From Campylobacterales bacterium (GTDB lineage Bacteria; Campylobacterota; Campylobacteria; Campylobacterales; Sulfurovaceae), in NCBI GenBank assembly GCA_014763905.1, contig JACXUN010000036.1, positions 1 through 10,214 on the forward strand: a DNA stretch of 10,214 nucleotides, in the 5' to 3' direction. Shown one piece after another: positions 6,886 to 10,214 of this stretch. The position numbers and the translations under genes were made by a program. Position 1 is the stretch's first letter; each line of letters opens with the position of its first letter. The notes under the pieces are model-generated. The model was not told the origin of the DNA and did not search any database. It saw only the letters and a list, made by a program, of their open reading frames with translations.

Positions 6886-7989
6886 GTGGCATTCAAATCA
6901 TTAAAAATCGGAAAATATACCATCGAGAAACCTATTATCCAAGGGGGTATGGGTGTCGGTATATCATGGGATCAGTTAGCGGGGAATGTAAGCCTAGAGG
7001 GTGGATTGGGCGTGATCTCCAGTGTTGGTACAGGGATTTACAACAATCGGGAATTTAGCCATAGAAATATCCAAAATCGACCTTACGAGGCGAAGAATTT
7101 CTATTGTGCTGAAGCCCTGAAGAAGATTTTTGAAAATGCCCGAAAAATATGTGGGGATCGTCCGTTGGCATGTAATATCCTTTATGCCCAAACCGATTAC
7201 GGCCGGGTAGTGCGGGATGCATGTGAAGCGGGAGCCGATATGATTATTACCGGAGCCGGATTACCGTTGACGATGCCGGATGCCGCCAAAGATTACCCGA
7301 ATGTGGCTCTCATACCAATCGTATCGACGGCTAAAGCTCTGAAAATTTTATGCCGACGATGGCAAAAGACACACAATCGATTACCGGATGCGGTGATCGT
7401 CGAGGGACCGCTTAGCGGCGGACATCAAGGATTCAAATACGAAGATTGTTTCAAACCGGAGAACCAACTTGAAGCGATCTTACCGCCAGTCGTCGAAGAG
7501 GCAAAAAGCTGGGGTGATATCCCGGTGATTGCCGCCGGTGGGGTTTGGGATCATGACGATATCGTCAAAATGATAGAGCTGGGAGCCGACGGTGTCCAGA
7601 TGGGTACACGATTTATCGGTACAATCGAGTGTGATGCCAGTGTGGTAATGAAAGAGATGATCGTCAATTCCAAAGAAGAAGATATCAAACTCTTTAAATC
7701 ACCGGTAGGATATCCGGCTCGGGGGATACGAACTCAGCTTCATGCCGATATCGAAGCCGGTACGGCACCGAAAGTTGCTTGTATCTCAAACTGTGTGACA
7801 CCGTGTCATCGGGGTGAAGAGGCAAAAGCTGTAGGATACTGTATCGCAGATAGGCTGAGTGATGCTTATGACGGGATTGTTGAAACAGGACTCTTCTTCA
7901 CCGGTGCAAATGGATATCGTCTTAATGAGATTATAACCGTCAAAGAACTAATGGAGAAGCTTATTAATGGTGAGCAGTCAACGCAATAG
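6886..7989 (+). CDS. FMN-dependent nitronate monooxygenase-like protein
   Basis: The 367-residue product belongs to the 2-nitropropane dioxygenase/nitronate monooxygenase family, TIM barrels that bind FMN. Visible signatures are IIQGGMGVGIS (17-27), LGVISSVGTG (41-50), the GGHQG loop with the family histidine (178-182), VIAAGGVWD (214-222) and GADGVQMGTRF (233-243) of the phosphate site. A cysteine cluster near the end, C299, C303, C307 and C319, is an extra that resembles the C-terminal cysteine motif of many bacterial relatives. Start is GTG one base after the tyrS stop; the ribosome binding site lies inside tyrS. The amidase overlaps its 3' end by 23 bases. Position and type recall H. pylori HP0773. 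Nitronate oxidation is not proven; a FabK-like or other flavin reaction is possible. Confidence 0.88.
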   Translation: MAFKSLKIGKYTIEKPIIQGGMGVGISWDQLAGNVSLEGGLGVISSVGTGIYNNREFSHRNIQNRPYEAKNFYCAEALKKIFENARKICGDRPLACNILYAQTDYGRVVRDACEAGADMIITGAGLPLTMPDAAKDYPNVALIPIVSTAKALKILCRRWQKTHNRLPDAVIVEGPLSGGHQGFKYEDCFKPENQLEAILPPVVEEAKSWGDIPVIAAGGVWDHDDIVKMIELGADGVQMGTRFIGTIECDASVVMKEMIVNSKEEDIKLFKSPVGYPARGIRTQLHADIEAGTAPKVACISNCVTPCHRGEEAKAVGYCIADRLSDAYDGIVETGLFFTGANGYRLNEIITVKELMEKLINGEQSTQ

Positions 7990-9121
7990 ACCTCGGTTAT
8001 CGATACCGATACTTTTTTTCTTTCTACTACTCTCTAATCTACTCTTTGCAAAAAACGATTTTGTAAAGAGTCAAATCCGTCAAGCCGAACTGAAACTCTA
8101 TTTTACCTCTGATATCGAACGGGTCACCTATTTTTCTATTCCCGGTAAAGAGGGAGTCACTAAATATGTGTATGATATTTACGGTGCCACCCTTCCAGAC
8201 GGCAAAGGAATCTCTCAGCACACCTTTAGGACAGTGGAGTCGTTTAAAATGGGGCAAAACTCTCCGGAGCGGCTGCGTGTCGTTATCCAATCGAAGCAGA
8301 AAGCTTTGGATCGCCATGCGTATCAGGGTAAAGTATTGGCCATTCCGCTAGTTCATGGACAAAAAGCGACCATTGAGGGAGTCACCTTAGCCAATGCCGA
8401 TAAAAAAACCAAATTTAAAAGTACCGACAGTCCAATCAATCGTTATATTGTAGTAATTGATGCCGGACACGGCGGTAAGGACAGCGGTGCTTTAGGCGGT
8501 CAAGATCGCATTGAAAAAACGGTGGTTTTCTCGATCTCAAAAAAACTCAAAACCAAACTGGAGAGTATGGGCTTTCAGGTTTATATGACCCGAAACCAAG
8601 ACAGTTTTGTCGAACTGCCCAAACGAACTGAGTATGCGAATGAAAAGCGAGCTGATATCTTTATCTCCATCCATGCCAATGCGGCACCCAATAAGGCTCA
8701 AGAAAATATCTTCAAAGGGTTAGAGATATACTATCTCTCACCGGCTCAAACCCAACGTGCCAAAGATGCCGCAGAAAAAGAGAACAGTGTGATGTTTCAA
8801 GACAAAGACTACTACACCAAAAATGCCTATCTCTCCCTGCTCAATCGGGAAAAAATTGTCGAGTCTCATAAATTGGGATTGGATGTCGATCATGAGATAG
8901 TCAGCTCTGTCCAGTCACATTACGGTCATCTCGAAGACGGCGGGGTTAAACCGGCAAACTTCTGGGTTTTGGTCGGAGCTCAGATGCCTGCGATCTTGGT
9001 CGAAACCGGTTATATTACCCATCCCCAAGAGGGTAAAAATCTTCTCAACAGCTATTATCAAGAACTTGTGGCTAAAGGGATTGCCGAAGGTATCGAGCGA
9101 TATCTGAAAAACAAACGGTAG
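7967..9121 (+). CDS. amiA: Secreted N-acetylmuramoyl-L-alanine amidase (Amidase_3)
   Basis: This periplasmic zinc enzyme cuts the bond between MurNAc and the first L-alanine of peptidoglycan, used in cell separation and wall turnover. The 384-residue product starts with a signal peptide (basic NRPR, hydrophobic 11-27, likely cleavage after LLFA). An AMIN-type beta domain follows (about 34-110), which in relatives directs the enzyme to the septum. The catalytic domain spans about 159-382. Zinc ligands are His168 (DAGHGG), Glu183 (RIEKT) and His236 (SIHANA), and the catalytic glutamate is Glu346 (VETGYI). Its GGAG box and start lie within the 3' end of the preceding gene, suggesting translational coupling. 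It corresponds to H. pylori HP0772 (amiA). A broken relative of its N-terminal part follows immediately. Confidence 0.94.
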   Translation: MVSSQRNRPRLSIPILFFFLLLSNLLFAKNDFVKSQIRQAELKLYFTSDIERVTYFSIPGKEGVTKYVYDIYGATLPDGKGISQHTFRTVESFKMGQNSPERLRVVIQSKQKALDRHAYQGKVLAIPLVHGQKATIEGVTLANADKKTKFKSTDSPINRYIVVIDAGHGGKDSGALGGQDRIEKTVVFSISKKLKTKLESMGFQVYMTRNQDSFVELPKRTEYANEKRADIFISIHANAAPNKAQENIFKGLEIYYLSPAQTQRAKDAAEKENSVMFQDKDYYTKNAYLSLLNREKIVESHKLGLDVDHEIVSSVQSHYGHLEDGGVKPANFWVLVGAQMPAILVETGYITHPQEGKNLLNSYYQELVAKGIAEGIERYLKNKR

Positions 9122-9127
9122 CTTGGT

Positions 9128-9373
9128 TTGGTCCGGTATCGACGCAGCATACTGATCTGGACTTTGATACTGTTTGTTACACCGCTGTGGGGTGGCGGTA
9201 ACTATCTACATAGTTCACAATTGATCGGTAATGAGCTGCATCTCTAATTTAAATCGTCCATCAAATCGGTCAACGCTTTTACCATTCCTGCTCAGGGATA
9301 TACCAAATATCTTTACGATATCCAAGGCGGGGTATTGCCGAAAGGGCAGAGTTTTCATGGTGTAAGAAGAAAA
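9128..9373 (+). pseudogene. Broken N-terminal part of a second AMIN-domain protein
   Basis: In the same frame as the amidase, six bases after its TAG, TTG at 9128 opens a second front end. It has basic VRYRR, a hydrophobic stretch ILIWTLILFVTPLW ending in GGG like a signal peptide, and then an AMIN-like segment. TAA at 9245-9247 interrupts it. After that stop, FTIPAQGYTKYLYDIQGGVL lines up with FSIPGKEGVTKYVYDIYGATL of the intact amidase (residues 56-76), followed by PKGQSF against PDGKGI. The likeness fades by about 9365, right at the stop codon of the opposite-strand heme protein (9374). So a paralogue, perhaps another amidase, has lost its catalytic part and gained a stop. A ribosome binding site is not evident. 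The alternative, a sequencing error at the stop, would not explain the missing C-terminus. Confidence 0.7.
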
Positions 9374-9811
9374 TTATTCCAAATCAAAAGCCGCTTCATT
9401 CGCCCAGTCACTGATGATTTTTTTATCATCCTCACTGAGTTTTGCTTCATTATGAATAAGCAGATAACTAGGGAGTGGCATTTTGTTGTTTTCAATCGCT
9501 TTAGGAATCTTTTGAAGATATTTGAGCTTCTTCTCATCGTCATAGTTTGCCCATGTCGAGAAGTTCATATGCTCTCGTCCCTCTTTGACATGCATTTTGG
9601 TAAACCATGAAGCCGGAGCGATAGAGCTGTACCATGGGAAATTTGTATGATTGGAGTGACAATCAAAACAGGCACGCTTTAAAATCGCTTCAACTTCTGC
9701 AGGAGTTTGTAACTCCTCATCTGCCTTGGTCGGCACCTCTGCGGGAACATTCATCGGAACGAATTGAATCCCCATCAAAACCAGTAGTGTAAAGATTAGT
9801 AATTTTTTCAT
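9374..9811 (-). CDS. Periplasmic CxxCH heme-binding protein
   Basis: The 145-residue product begins with a signal peptide (MKK, hydrophobic 4-19, possible cleavage after VPAE). It carries one covalent heme site, Cys48-Phe-Asp-Cys51-His52, in the block CFDCHSNHTNFPWYSSIAPA. The downstream GREHMNFSTW (78-87) and MPLPSYLLIH (111-120), with Met111 as a possible axial ligand, are typical of the Haem_bd domain family of small cytochrome-like proteins. Redox partner and role are not known; a periplasmic electron carrier or sensor is plausible in a respiratory bacterium. The ribosome binding site is weak. It lies 47 bases after the ybgC-like gene on the same strand and may be cotranscribed or use TATAAT boxes close to its start. 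It faces the decayed end of the amidase region. Confidence 0.85.
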   Translation of the reverse strand: MKKLLIFTLLVLMGIQFVPMNVPAEVPTKADEELQTPAEVEAILKRACFDCHSNHTNFPWYSSIAPASWFTKMHVKEGREHMNFSTWANYDDEKKLKYLQKIPKAIENNKMPLPSYLLIHNEAKLSEDDKKIISDWANEAAFDLE

Positions 9812-9825
9812 GGTTATGATTATAT

Positions 9826-9831
9826 ATTATA
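9826..9831 (-). promoter_or_regulatory. Possible -10 box of the heme-binding protein gene
   Basis: TATAAT on minus at 9826-9831, with a second copy at 9819-9824, lies only 14 bases or fewer from the start codon. If used, the mRNA would have a leader of about eight bases or less and no real ribosome binding site. The A/T-rich context makes chance likely, and readthrough from the upstream gene is the simpler idea. Confidence 0.25.
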
Positions 9832-9858
9832 AATTCTTAATTACAATCGACATGGTTT

Positions 9859-10214
9859 TCATCTAAACATTTCAAGTAAAGATTCCGGAATCGGTTTAGG
9901 CCTCCCTTGACGGACAAAAACCAAGAGAATCTCCATAGAGAAGATACACGTTTCTTCTTTGTAGATAGTCTGTTCGAGGAGAACCGAAGCGGCTTTGATT
10001 TTGAGAACTTTGGTTCTGACTTCGATGATATCACCAAGTTTTGCCATACCGATAAAGTCAGCATGAATCTTTTTGACCACAAAACCGCTGCGGTCACCGT
10101 CAAAAGGGAGCTTCCCTTGTTCAAAAAAAAGCTCGCTTCTTGCCCGTTCGCAATATTTGATGTAGTTGGTATGATAAACGATCCCTCCGGCATCGGTGTC
10201 TTCGTAATAAACTC
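9859..10214 (-). CDS. ybgC: YbgC/4HBT-family acyl-CoA thioesterase (N-terminus outside window)
   Basis: The frame is open from the right edge (first full codon at 10212) to TGA at 9859-9861, giving 117 residues that lack only the first few of a usual 130-residue protein. The hot-dog-fold thioesterase signature is intact: VYYEDTDAGGIVYHTNYIKY, with the catalytic aspartate in DTDAGG followed by VYHTNY, then CERARSELF, and HADFIGMAKLGDIIEVRTKV in the core. The C-terminus ends ...PESLLEMFR. Such enzymes hydrolyse acyl-CoA or acyl-ACP thioesters. The H. pylori homologue is reported as an acyl-CoA thioesterase; in other proteobacteria ybgC lies with tol-pal, which is not visible here. A longer ORF in another frame (9837-10193) is only a shadow. 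Confidence 0.92.
   Translation of the reverse strand, partial: VYYEDTDAGGIVYHTNYIKYCERARSELFFEQGKLPFDGDRSGFVVKKIHADFIGMAKLGDIIEVRTKVLKIKAASVLLEQTIYKEETCIFSMEILLVFVRQGRPKPIPESLLEMFR

Noticed and set aside
9176..9202. GC-rich hairpin GTTAC-CGC / GCGGTAAC as terminator of the amidase operon
   Set aside because: It has a two-base bulge, no T-run after it, and lies within the signal-peptide-like coding part of the AMIN remnant.
9335..9610. 91-residue plus ORF through the end of the heme protein gene
   Set aside because: Its first part is the AMIN remnant and the rest is antisense to the CxxCH protein, so it is a chimeric shadow rather than a gene.
9837..10193. 118-residue minus ORF beginning at an internal ATG
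   Set aside because: It overlaps the frame with a clear YbgC/4HBT signature and has no recognisable motif; it is a shadow of that gene.

Overview
The window looks like chromosomal DNA from a Campylobacterota (epsilonproteobacterial) species, most likely a sulfur-oxidising relative of Sulfurimonas or Sulfuricurvum. The main reason is the central block pyrH-rpoZ-spoT-tyrS-(nitronate monooxygenase-like)-amidase. From memory this is the order of Helicobacter pylori HP0777 to HP0772. AT-rich intergenic regions with TATAAT-type -10 boxes and poor -35 boxes also fit. The genus is an inference and was not tested.

Left part (1-1019): a decayed stretch. Positions 1-358 are AT-rich and hold no convincing gene, only a 10-bp inverted repeat. 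At 359-526 (+) there is the start of an AAA-type ATPase gene broken by a stop codon. It runs head-on into a 50-codon remnant (459-611, -) of an unrelated gene. This remnant lies just downstream of an intact DUF2237 gene (633-1019, -).

Middle left (1020-2568): a membrane-anchored DUF302 protein (+) converges on apt, adenine phosphoribosyltransferase (-). The two share a 14-bp perfect hairpin that contains the apt stop codon. The apt/pyrH divergent region carries -10 boxes for both genes and a 14-bp perfect palindrome.

Central operon (2569-9121, +): UMP kinase, RNA polymerase omega, a bifunctional (p)ppGpp synthetase/hydrolase, tyrosyl-tRNA synthetase, an FMN-dependent nitronate monooxygenase-like protein and a secreted zinc N-acetylmuramoyl-L-alanine amidase. 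Gaps are 14, 3, 21, 1 and -23 bases, so one transcript is likely. The unit links nucleotide supply, transcription, the stringent response, tRNA charging and cell-wall cleavage. Directly behind the amidase, in the same frame, lies the broken front end of a second AMIN-domain protein (about 9128-9373).

Right end (9374-10214, -): a periplasmic CxxCH heme-binding protein and, upstream of it, a YbgC-like thioesterase that runs off the window.

No new defence, mobile or RNA system was found. The most interesting points are two scars of gene loss (359-611 and 9122-9373), the in-frame rpoZ/spoT junction, the cysteine cluster of the nitronate monooxygenase-like protein, and several unexplained dyads at promoters.
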